This document shows, piece after piece, positions 17,500-28,279 of a DNA stretch of 34,527 nt. Numbering within the stretch: the stretch's first letter is position 1; each line of letters begins with the position of its first letter. Origin of the DNA: Phellopilus nigrolimitatus (lineage: Eukaryota; Basidiomycota; Agaricomycetes; Hymenochaetales; Hymenochaetaceae); assembly GCA_021029095.1 (NCBI GenBank), contig JAJOHG010000273.1, positions 1 to 34,527 of the forward strand, read 5' to 3'. Position numbers and translations under genes: made by a program. The notes below the pieces were generated by a model. It made no database searches, was not told the origin of the DNA, and saw nothing but the letters and a program-made list of their open reading frames with translations.

Positions 17500-20390
17500 A
17501 TGGCGACTACTGACGACTTGACGACTAAAGTGCACGATCTATCTATCGCTGACGCCCCGGATTCAAGTGCAAACCCATGGCAAGACCAGGCCAACGCTGC
17601 GCACGATCCAGTCATTACCCATGGATTAAAGACTCCCGATCCCGCCGCATTCGAGGATGAACTCGCGGCTCAAGGCGCGGCACCAGTGCTAAGAACAGAG
17701 CAGGTTGACGCTCAACCCCACGTAAACGAGGAGGTTCTCAGCGAGTTTGATCCGCTCGTCGATGGAAAGGAGGCAGAGGCCAGGGAGGCTTGGGCCAGTG
17801 TACAGGGTTACCCAATGCCTCCGAAATCGTCTACTCCTCCTCCTGAATCGACGAAGCCACAGTCTGACGACTTTCAAGCCGACCCCGCGTCTACGGCTTC
17901 GTATGCGCCACAAGCATCGATGTCGGCTCCCTCACCTGGTCTAGGTTTCCCCTCTCTAGCTTCTCTCGCTAGATCGTTCTCCCTTCCGAAAGTAAGAACA
18001 CGCTCTGTTGACATTACCCCGCCGTTCTCCATACAGCAGCCGTCGCGGCCCTCGACGCCTGTCACGGCCGGCAGTAGCATTCCTGTCAGGAGAAGGGACG
18101 GCTCGAGCGATGGATCGAGTCGGCCCGGCACAGCTTCACCTAGATCTGGGAAAGAACGGGGAAGACAGAAGGACGAGCCTCCGCCCTTCGACTTCCAATT
18201 GTTTTTAGATCAGATGAAGGTGAAGAGCGCAGAGCCAGTCGCAAGGTATCTCCGTTCGTATGTGTCTTTTTCTCTGTTTCCCTTAAGCAAATCGTGAGAC
18301 TGATGCCTCTTAGATTCCTGAGTAACTTCGCAAAGAAGCCATTTCCAGTCAACGAGCAGATCAAGGTCATCAACGAGTTCCTGAACGTACGTTGTCTTGG
18401 ATTATATGCAATCTGTTGACGGACACGGCTGACGCATATGAAGCGCAGTTCATCGCGGTGCGCATGCGCGAGGCGGAGGTATGGCGGAATGCGTCTGACA
18501 TTGAATTCGACAACGCGATGGAGGCGATGGAGAAACTCGTCATGAACCGTTTGTACGAGTTGTGCGTCTGCTCACTTGATTTTTCTCAGATGTCTCTTTA
18601 GTCTGTTTTGTGCTCACCCTTTTGATCAGTACATTTACACCTCAGCTCGCGGAAGCAGAACCCCCGCGGCCGGTGACGACCGACGATCTCGAACGTGACC
18701 GCATTCTTGCGCAGCGCGTCGCGCTCTTCGGGTGGATCGAGGAGAAGCACCTCGATGTGCCCGAAGGGCCGGACAGCCGGGGGTTCCTGATGTTCGCGCA
18801 GCAAGGTCAGAATCTCACATTATATGCGCTGTAAAAATGTTGATTTAAACAACCGATATCGGGCGTAGAGCTACTGAAGATTAATCACTACAAAGCACCG
18901 CGCGACAAGTTGATTTGTGTTCTCAATTGCTGCAAGGTTATCTTCGGTCCGCCCCACCTCTTCTCTTCTTAAACGTGAACATCGGTCTGAAATCCCTCAT
19001 TCTTCTTTTTCTCCCTCCTTCCTTCCTTCCACTCGGCGCCTATGCTTTTCTACGTCCGGGCAGGGCTGATCAGGCACCTGCACAAAGAAGAGAATGCAGA
19101 CTCGTTTGTGCCGATCCTAATATTCATCGTTCTTAAGGCGAACCCGCCGAACCTCATTTCGAATATTGAGTGCGTTTTTGGTTATCTATAACGCTTTAGA
19201 CATATGTTCATATTATCGGTGGATAGATACATCCAGCGCTTCCGAAATCCCCAGAAGCTGCAGAGCGAGGCTGGTTACTATCTCTCCAGCTTGGTCAGTC
19301 ACAAAATCACATTTCTGCGTCGGATGATCGGGCTGATGAGGTACAGATGGGTGCCGTGCAATTCATCGAAACGATGGATCATACAGGGTTATCGAACATA
19401 ACAGCAGACGACTTCGAAAGGTAAAAACTCAACCAAGCGTGTTTTGGATAAAAATATTCAATCACATTGGCCAGATATGTCGAAGACGCGATCCACGATC
19501 TCCCTGCCTCGCCGTCGCCAATCGAGAAGCCTGTTGTCTATACGCCCCCTTATTCCTCGCGACCCGGCACGCCCTCGTCGCTCTCCGCCCCTGTTACCCC
19601 CGCGAAGTCACTGGGATCAGCATCTGCAGCGCAGCGCACACAGGCGTCCCCGCACGCAGGCGAGGAATCTGCACAGCCGCTTTCGCTGGCGCTTGGAGGC
19701 AGTGGTGCACTCGCGGACGAGACGCGGCGGTTCTTGCAGCGCACGGGCGACACGCTGAGCAAGCCTTTGAGCGCGCTCGGGCGGATTTTAGGGGAAGCGC
19801 TGGATGGGCTGGATACCCTCCCGCCGGGTACGAGTGGTCAGCAGGGGCATGGGAGGCGGGACAGTGCGAATTACTACCCCATCTTTGGAGAGCCGCGGAC
19901 GCCCGCCCCTGGGGAGAGACCGGACGCACCCTCGCCGATACAGACGCCGTACGCGTACAAGCCGCGCGTGCGCCCCGGGACGCCGGGAACGGCGTCGAGC
20001 TACGCGTCTGCGCTGACGAGCTTTACGGGGCCGGGCACGCCGGAGAGCGCGTCTGTTGTGGAGACGCCGTCGCGGAGCGCGCCGGGGACGTACCCGAGTC
20101 GGGGCGGCGAGCTCGGGTTCGGGGGGTTCGGGTCGAGCATCCCCGCGCACCTGGGCGTGGACACCGGTGTGGCCGCGGGCGTGTCGCGCACGCCGACGCC
20201 TGCGCTGGACATCGCGGGCCTGCAGGACGAGATCGACGTCGCGCACGAGCGCGCGGCGAGTGCGGCGCTGGGGACGCTCATGCAGATCTTCCCCGGTGTG
20301 GACAGGGAAGTTGTTGAGTGGGTGCTGGAGGCGGAGGGCGGAGACCTGGGGAGAAGTATTGAGAAGTTGCTTGAGGTCGGGGGTGGGTGA
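17500..20390 (+). CDS. VPS9: Vps9-type Rab5 guanine nucleotide exchange factor with CUE domain
   Basis: Activates Rab5/Vps21 GTPases on early endosomes in vacuolar sorting. Nine exons, 17500-18257, 18314-18386, 18449-18561, 18630-18805, 18869-18946, 19064-19169, 19227-19293, 19347-19420 and 19475-20390, join to 786 residues. Residues 1-225 are low-complexity. A helical bundle (DFQLFLDQM, then [16 protein letters not shown]) leads into the VPS9 domain at about 315-480: [46 protein letters not shown] and [15 protein letters not shown]. The Asp of ADSFVP and Tyr of GYYLSSL match the catalytic Asp and Tyr of Rabex-5. A Pro/Ser-rich linker precedes a C-terminal CUE domain ([20 protein letters not shown], then IEKLL), the yeast Vps9 arrangement. 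An in-frame ATG at 17413 has a poorer context. Confidence 0.95.
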
Positions 20391-22178
20391 GGAGGGGGAC
20401 TAATAATTTGTTTCTCATTTTCTTTGTTGACTGTCGATTTCTTGCTTTGATACCGAATCGGCTTGCGTAATGATCTTATCGTCTTTTTTTTCTGAGCGTG
20501 TACGAGTCCGAAGGCCAGTGTGTATTGCATATCGAACTTTGCCTCCGCCGAACGCGAGGGCAGACACGGGGATGAGGCCAGATGCTCGCGATCGGTGCAC
20601 GTGAGCGATCGCTGTGAACGTAAATCATGAGATCGTCAATGCGCACCGCGAAATAAACACATGCAACCGCCTGTGGCTTGCGCTAAATGCACCTGCTTAC
20701 TGAGCGCTGCTGCGAATATGAAATGATTTTCATATGGGACGACAGTCAACTGATCTGCACTGAAACTCCCGTCGCCGAAACTTCCCTTCGTGTGGCGCTT
20801 CCTTTCATTTCAATTGGACATTTACATTTGGAAAGAGAAATTTGCTTGACAGTCGAAACGTTGACTAGCCAACTGGTGTGAAATTAGAGCGCCCGTAAGC
20901 AGGTGTTAGCGCAGATGCGAGAATCATATGACGCAGATGCGTTGCACAGTTCACAGGTTCGGCTGGTATTGTTTTTTGTGGGGTAGACCGGTGGTCGATC
21001 ATGTGTGGGACACTTGTTCTCGACGGGATACATGTAGGTGCGGGTGGCCGCTCTCGGAGCATTGAGGAAGATAGTCGTATCGCGTTCCCCAGACCCCAGC
21101 CCCAGGTGAAAACTGTCTCCAACCCCTAGCTGGGAACTGTAACTGTCTCCAACTTCCCCGCGCGTTCGTAAATAGAAATGGTTCAGACGTCAGCGCTGAT
21201 TCTGAATGCCAAAGCAAGTCTAAAATTCGTGTCTTCGCGGCTTCCCCTTCTCCGGACCACAGAGCCAACCAGAGCTCAGCTCCGGATGTGAACGCGCTCG
21301 TTAGCTCCATGCACGTATTTTCTTCTCTGATGTTTTTATTTTCTGTGCTTTTTCTCCACTGGGCGATCATTGCTTGCCCCGCATTGATGTAAAATGTGGA
21401 GTTGAGGGGAGATGGGAGATGGGTTGAGCAGACCTAGACCGTGATGATAATGAATCATGATGGAAGGGCTGTGGTCGGGGCGGATGGCGGCGGGCCGCTG
21501 ATGACGGACCGCGTAAACGGTTGACGCGGGCCATGCAAGGAGACCGAGACGGCCCGGGCCAATGGCAGCGCGCTGCAGACCGACGCGTTTTTCGATAGGA
21601 GCTGCTGTTCGCCTTCCTTATTTGGAGGTGTGGTCGAGTTTCTTGGGCTGTCAGGCACCATCGGGACGGCATGGCTGTGCAAGATACCTGAAACGAATTT
21701 GTCGTCCTGCAGGCGCTGGACAAGGTGCTGTTTTTATTTCGGGCGCTGCACTGAGTGAGAGAACCAAGTCGCAAGATCCGGGGTGTATGAATGAATTTGA
21801 AACGGAAGCGTGCAGCTGACTCGACGGTGCGAAAGGGCTGGGAATGCTTGCGTGGGCTGCCGTGGCACGTTCGCAGCACCTGTACAGATGCCAGATGCTG
21901 CGATGATTGCAACGTGTTTTGTTGTTGTTGTTGTTGTTGTTGTACATATTTTGCAAGAATGGGAGAAAAAGGCAGCGATGGGCCAGGATCGTTACTGCGC
22001 GAATGTAAAATTGAGTTTTTTAGGGGTATGTTTATTTTCTAGGAGCGATCGGGACGGACGGGACGGCAGGCGATCAGGGAAGGCGGTTGCCAAAACGAGA
22101 ATGTCTAGACCCGAAGCCGGCGCCCTGAGCTCGCTGGCTTCCTCTTCTTACCTACTACAGTCCATCCCTTTCTCCACC
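20391..22178. other. Long intergenic region: VPS9 3' end and REG1 promoter
   Basis: About 1.8 kb. It contains CACGTG at 20598-20603 next to two CGATCG palindromes (20588-20613), a repeated AACTGTCTCCAAC near 21112 and 21136, and a GTT microsatellite at 21920-21943. Open frames on both strands (up to 181 codons) lack motifs and look fortuitous. A long upstream region fits a regulated gene such as REG1. Confidence 0.5.
21920..21943 (+). repeat. GTT trinucleotide microsatellite
   Basis: Seven to eight uninterrupted GTT units in the upstream region of REG1. It may vary in length between strains. Confidence 0.85.
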
Positions 22179-22208
22179 ATGTCTACCTCCGTCCACCGCG
22201 CCCAGTGA
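22179..22208 (+). promoter_or_regulatory. Upstream open reading frame in the REG1 leader
   Basis: A nine-codon frame, ATG TCT ACC ... CAG TGA, with a good start context (CACCATG), lies about 420 bases before the main start. If it is in the mature leader it could lower translation of the main frame. An intron in the leader could remove it. Confidence 0.4.
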
Positions 22209-22628
22209 CCTCTTCGTCGTCAACAACGACGCCGACGCCGACCCTAGAGCTCTTCTCCGCTCATCTCCCCCCGCCTCTTCGTCGCCGTCTCTTTAACACG
22301 TACACTCTGCGCGCCCACCGTTGCCGCTCGAACTGTTTTTAAGTTTGTTTTCGAACGCTCGCCCTGCAGAAGTGCTGCCCTTTGTGTTGCCCTTTCCATT
22401 TCTGATACAGAACACTCGACCCGCCGTTCTACCTTCCTGCGTTATCTTTCAACTGTCGCCGGAGACGATTGTCGGTCACCCCGGTCCAACCGCGACGACG
22501 CGCTTGTGTCCTATCACCGGACCTTGACCGACATCCGGAGCTGTTCAACTCCAGCAACACCCCCTCGCCTTTCTGCATCTTGCATGATCCATTATCTTCC
22601 TGTCTTGCTTCTCTCCATCACCACTGGC

Positions 22629-25600
22629 ATGCCCGACGACGCCGCCGTCCAGCCGCTTCCGCGCGGCCAGGTCGACTACCTCAGCCATGACTGGGCAGAG
22701 GAGGACGTCTGGCGCTCCTGGCGCAACATGACCAAGCAGAAGAACGAGATCGCAAACGGCGTCCGCCTCGAGAACGCCTCCTGGCGCACCTGGTGGAAAC
22801 AGCGCAACAAGCTCAAGACCGTTAGCCCGGAGACCCTCAACTGGTGCGCGTCCAATTTCATTTTCCCCAATTGTCTCTTTTAGCATCGCGCTTCGCGAAG
22901 TCGATGCTCTCAATTGGGAAGCCCGCTTTATCGCTGACTGCACCTTTCATAACAGGCTAAAGGACTCGGATGTAACATGGCTGTACGGTCCCCTGCACAC
23001 CGCAGTCGACTGGACTCCGCCGTCCAAGCCCCCCACTCCCCCCACTCCTCCCAATGGATCTACACACAAGCAATCCAAAGACGATGCTGCTGCTTTGTCC
23101 CCAAAGGGCAAAGGCGTGACCTGCATATCGTCCCCATCGAGCAGTGTCACCCTTGATAGGTATCGCCCACCCGCCTCGCGCTACGGCTCGCATGAATCTC
23201 AGCCGTCCCAAAGCGCGATGAAGCCCATTCTCAAGCATCGCAGCATTACCGAAATGCTTACTACAGCGCTCCCGGTGTCTTCGCACTGGGATGAGGAGGG
23301 CATCGTCGAGGATGTCGAGGACGCCGACGTTGGGATGGACGATGACGATGTCCAGTCGATGCACGAGCGCCGTGCTTCCTTCGGCGGAAGCGGCGGCCGC
23401 CCGCCGATGTTCCACACGAAGAGCGACTCGAACATCCTCCCGCGTTTCGGCCGGGGCAAGAAGGCAAAGGTCTCTCCACCGCGCGTCGCGAACCAGGTGG
23501 CGGATCGCCAGCCTGAAAGCAATCTGAGCGCAAGCCAGCGCACGGGCGCATCAAACAATCTTGTCGAGATGGCATGTAGCGCCGTCGGCGCGCCTAACCA
23601 AACGATGCCGGTACAGGGTCCGATTCCGTACTGGCCAACATCTGGTGAAGCTAGCACTGGCTCGGGTGTGTTCGCTGGCCGTCTCCTCCCACCGCCATTG
23701 GAGAGTGCAGACAGTGGCACGAGCGACGCGCAGAGCAGTGGGAAGAGCGAAACGGACAGCGCCAATCTGTCGCCATCCGCCACCCAGCTCCCGGCGAAGA
23801 AGCATATAAGCTTCAATGCGATCGTCGAACAATGTATCGCGATCGACGGTGGTTCGGGGTCCATGAACGCATCCACACGCGGAGGCTCGTGGGCTGGATA
23901 TGACGACGGGTGAGCCTGCATTTTTGTTTATTTTCTATTTTTCGAGGCAGGGGAGATATGCTAATGATTTTTACGTTTTCCGCGTCTTTGGGTCTGATCT
24001 CGACTCGGATGTGGACATGGCGAGCAGGTATGTCGAGGATGACGAAGATGGGCTGTATGAAGACGTTGGCATGCAGGACGGTAACTCGGACTCGGACGAG
24101 CAACGCATCGACGAGGAGGATGAAGAGGAGGATGTGCTCGAGATCAAGCCACCTTCGCGTAGGGGTTCCTCGAGCAGCCTGCAGAACGCCCGACCCTCGT
24201 TCGAGAGCGACCGCCAGGCTCCGCCTCACCTCCCTTCTCAGCCAAATCACCAGCACCGACATTCATCTACTGGTTCGTATCCGGAACGACCACAATTCCG
24301 ACATTCGTCGGGTAGGCACAGTTCTCCGCGCATGAGCGGCTCCGGCTCCGGCTCAGGAAGCAACAGTGGGAGCACGAGCCAAGGCAGCCGCTCGCGTTCG
24401 GCGCACGGGTCCGGGAATGACCGCGAGCATGTCACGATTGCGCCGATTGCACCGACGATCCTCAAGGCAGGCGGCGTGGACAAGGATGAGGGCATGCTGT
24501 ACATGAGCGGCTCGCCGTACAACGCCTACGGGAACGGACACAACAATGGCAATTACGCCTACGGAAGCGCGTACGCCAACGGCTTTGGTGGCAATTATGG
24601 GTACGGCTATGGTGGGTACGGCTATGGCGAGGACGTTAGTGTGGGACGTGGAGATGCGTTCGAGAACTTCGAGCGCGGTGCGGAGGTCGGTGGGCTCGTA
24701 TACCAAAGCCCGAACGGGAACGTGTATCCGTGGGGCGAACGCGATGCGGTCCGCTTTCGCATGCAGACGGAGTTTGGCATGCCCAGCCCTGCGGGGAGTC
24801 CTCCACACACGGGTCAGACTCTGCAGTCTCCCAGTGTGTATGCGCCTAATCATGCTCAGCAGAGGGTGGGCAATGTCACAGCATCGCCGCCTTTGTCATT
24901 CGGAGGCCAGGCGCACTTTGTGCCCGGCCCAGTTGTGAGTACCCCGAGCCCGGAGGAAGGCGCGGAGGAGGCGGAGTTCGAGTACTTTGACCGTGCAGAG
25001 CCCGAGGCGGAGGCAGAGCAGAACGAGGACGTGCAGATGGAGGACGTGCGCGAGGAGCAGGGGTTTGAACTACGTCCGAACGACGTGCGGCATAGGCGGA
25101 GGGAAGACGAGGGCGTGCGCTTAGTCGTGCCGTACTCGAATGGCGGCGCGGATAGCGTCGACCGGCGGAGTCCTCCGGAGTCGAGCGCGGTAAGAGAGCG
25201 CACGCCGTCGCCCGACTTTCCGCAGAAGCTGAACCCGCGCATAGCCAGCCTGAAGGGAGGGTCTAGTTATCGTTCGCCGCCGCTCACTTCGCAACCTTCG
25301 CTGGACGGGACAACGATGGTCAATACGTCCCCGGCGCCTGCAGTGGCGATCCCGACACCAGGAATCAGCCCCGCGCATGAACAGGATTATGCGCAGATGC
25401 GATCGCCCCCCGAGTCGCCCGTTTTGCATGCTGGTCTGCTCTCCCCGCCTGATATGTCTCCTCGTGGCCGTTCGGTTTGCACATCGCCTGTCTCCGGGTA
25501 TTTGACGTCAGGCTCGGCGACCTCGGCGACCTCGGCAACTTCGTCTTCCGGCCTGGCTTCGGACGCCTCGCGGTCGGTATCGGAGAGCAGGAGCGACAGC

Positions 25601-26608
25601 CGCGGCCGGTCGCGCACGCGCAATTCGTCGTTGTCTGCGTCGGATCAGGAGCCGGAACGCGGCCGCTCGCGTTCGCGCTCAACCGCGAGCGGGGCGAACT
25701 CGCCACTCAGCGACAGCTCGTCGCCGAACGCGCGCGGCCCGCCGATGGTCATCGGCATGGGCGCCGGCTTCGGGCAGCACAGCGGGCGCGAGGTGCGCGA
25801 CGGACGTGGTGTACGACTGTATCGCAAGACGAGCGAGGACTTCATTGGCCAGTCGGACGATGATTCAACGCGTGGCAGGAACAGAGATGGACGGCGCGTG
25901 AGCGAGTCGCTGTCGCCTCCTCTTGTCGGTTCGGCACCGGTGGATGCGGCGAGCAGGCGAAGCGCGGTGTCGCCCCCGAACGCGGGCACGAGCTACCGCC
26001 CGATTCCGTCGTCGGGGCTCGGGTACCCGTCGTACTCGGGCAACACGTCAGGGACGAGCTCGAACTACTACGGCGTGTCGGACAAGCATCTCCTGCTGAA
26101 CGGCGTGCCCATTGTGAAGCTGCCGCCGGCGTCTGCACCGAACGTGACCAGGAAGAAGAGTCTCGACTTGTCGGATGGCGCGAGCTCGTATTCGGGCTCG
26201 TCGACAGTTAGTGCAGGCGGCCGGACGCTGCCGTCGTGCATCCCAGAAGAGGACGAGCAGCGCTCGCGGACGGAGACGCCAATCAGCTCGCCCGTGTCTT
26301 CCATCCCGACCCCGCAGCAACCGGAGCTCCAGACCAAGTTCCTGCCGCTAAGTCCGCCGCCCGAGTTAAGGGTCCCTCCGCGGGCGAAGACAGGGAGCGT
26401 TTCTTCGACCAAGGCCTCTCCAGCCCCGGAAGCCAACGCGGAGAAGGTCAATGGATCGAGCTCTCCGCCGCCGTCGGGGACCCGCAATAAAGCGAACGGT
26501 GCGTCAGACAGCGATCGGGCAGCAGCACCGTTTGCTAATAGGGCTGCAGAGCTTGTATCCTCCGCGCGGACACTCCTCGGCACGATTTGGAACGGGACAA
26601 TGGCGTAG
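22629..26608 (+). CDS. REG1: Reg1-like regulatory subunit of protein phosphatase 1 (glucose repression)
   Basis: Targets PP1 (Glc7) to the Snf1/AMPK kinase to enforce glucose repression. Three exons, 22629-22843, 22956-23909 and 24028-26608, give 1249 residues. Residues about 15-80 form the conserved DUF1752/GATA-AreA-like block (VDYLSHDWAEEDVWRSWRNM, then WRTWWKQRNKLKTVSPETLN and WLKDSDVTWLYGP). AMKPILKHRSITEML follows near residue 159. KKHISFNAIVEQCIAID near 352 is the PP1-docking segment, matching the RHIHF-type site of yeast Reg1. After it come an acidic block, a Tyr/Gly-rich stretch (about 550-590) and long Ser/Pro-rich disordered regions with RGRSRSRS. Intron 2 (118 bases) has a TGCTAATG branch site and a CAG/GAG choice of acceptor. 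In-frame ATGs at 22584 and 22506 are alternative starts. Confidence 0.9.
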
Positions 26609-28131
26609 ACGTGTTCCTACTAGTCCCGGGTTCCGAAGCCCCTCTCTGGGTCCTATTTTCTTTTTCTTTTCCTTTCGCTTACTTGTGGTTTTTGGTTCGT
26701 CCTGGCCTGTCGGCCACTCTACTTATTTCCTTTCTATCGTCGTCGTCTTCTCCTCTGCCCTCTCTGCACTTTGTCACGGGTCTTCGCAGTCCATAATTAC
26801 GAGCGTTCTTTTCTCCACATTGTCTGTTTTGATGGCACGACAACTACCTCCACTCGCCCTCATCTTCCTCCGTTACCTGGCCTTTATCCTGCGTTCTCCG
26901 TTCTCTGTGTCATCCGTTCTACTTACAGTCTTCGTACTATTTTTTCCTTGCACGCAATCATCTCTCACACAGACGTTTGGCCTGCACTGCGTACATACCT
27001 GTAGGCTATCTCGATGGTTCGGACGTATCGGTATCTATCTGCTCCTCCTGTGCATACGTCTTTTCTCTGTTTTTCTCGCTGTCCCCGCCTCCTACGTCTT
27101 CGGCTTTTTCTTTTCTTTCTTTTTCTACGATTACGATTCTTGCAACCTAAATGCGGCGCGACTGATGCATACATATAGTACTGGTACAGCTACTAAAACG
27201 GTTTTGGCACGATGTATTTTTCTAGCAATTCTTTTTCATTGCAGTACAGCTATTGTACTGACGGCTGCCTACATATTATAAGTTGCGACGCGCAGACGCG
27301 TTCGGGTCACGTGCGTTGCGCTGTCTTTTCCTACCGGTCCTCTCCTTTTTGAAGGAAGAGCGAAGCCCAAGATGTGAATTCATTTTTACTACGAGTTCGG
27401 GAGACAAGTTGAACTCGGACCGACGATCTCGACCCTACAACGTCATTCGTTCATATTTATCTGCTGCAGGTAAATAGATTTGGGGAGGCGCTCTACCTTA
27501 AGAGAAAAGACGGTCCTACGCTCTATTTCCTATTCAATTACCTCAATGCTTCATGGAGGTCTAGACAGAAGGACCCCACTATCGCTTCGACATCAAAGAT
27601 GAAGATACCATTGGATGTCGTCAAATTGGAGCTTGTTATCAGTACAGTCATAGTCACCTGCCAGTGGTCGGTCGTATCAATCACGTTCATTCCTATGGCA
27701 CTCAAAATAACGCTTATAGTTCTTGGTATGCATCAGTCGACACCTTTTTTTAGCTTTCCTTTCTTCGCAAGAGTTGTTCCTTTTTCTCTTGCGAGCCGGG
27801 CTGAGTAGGAAGGCGTGAAATGCCTTTTCCCTCATCTTGAGGACCGGTAGAAAGTTATTGGCTGCTTATGGAGCTCATGTGCTCTAGGGTATACGAATAT
27901 CCTGATCGTCCAAGATAATGTGAGTGATTGTATTTGTCCTGTTAAGTCTAAACTAATTATGGACTGACTCTAGCGAATGCGGGGTATCGTAGGGCTGTCT
28001 AGGCACGCCAGCGGGCATAGTGAAATTACGCCGGACACATATCATCTTAAGAATGTCGCTGAATCTCAGATGCTTCCCGTGATCCCCTCTTCATCCCATA
28101 ACCCGGTGGGGCCGGCTAGCACTCGCTGTGT
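26609..28131. other. Intergenic region: REG1 3' end and MFS promoter
   Basis: The first 670 bases are strongly pyrimidine-rich on the plus strand, like a long fungal 3' untranslated region, and give fortuitous hydrophobic frames. Further right I see a CACGTG near 27308 and a small hairpin AAGGC...GCCTT near 27810, but no gene. Confidence 0.5.
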
Positions 28132-28137
28132 TATAAA
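28132..28137 (+). promoter_or_regulatory. TATA box of the MFS transporter gene
   Basis: TATAAA lies 143 bases upstream of the start codon at 28280, a plausible distance for a fungal TATA promoter with a leader of about 110 bases. Confidence 0.5.
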
Positions 28138-28279
28138 GGCTACCTAACGAACTGATCCAGCACCTGTCATTTCTTCCTGCCATTCGACATCTCTATCTTG
28201 TACCACGAGACAGCTGGTCAGGGCTGTTTTGAACTGCAAGTACCGACAGACGGATCGTCTAGGACATAAGGAGTCGATC

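Noticed and set aside
21367..21912. 181-codon minus-strand frame between VPS9 and REG1
   Set aside because: Low-complexity Ser/Arg-rich reading with no splice-supported extension or recognisable domain; more likely chance in the REG1 upstream region.
26451..27281. 276-codon plus-strand frame with hydrophobic runs after REG1
   Set aside because: It overlaps the end of REG1 in another frame, and its hydrophobicity comes from a pyrimidine-rich 3' untranslated region.
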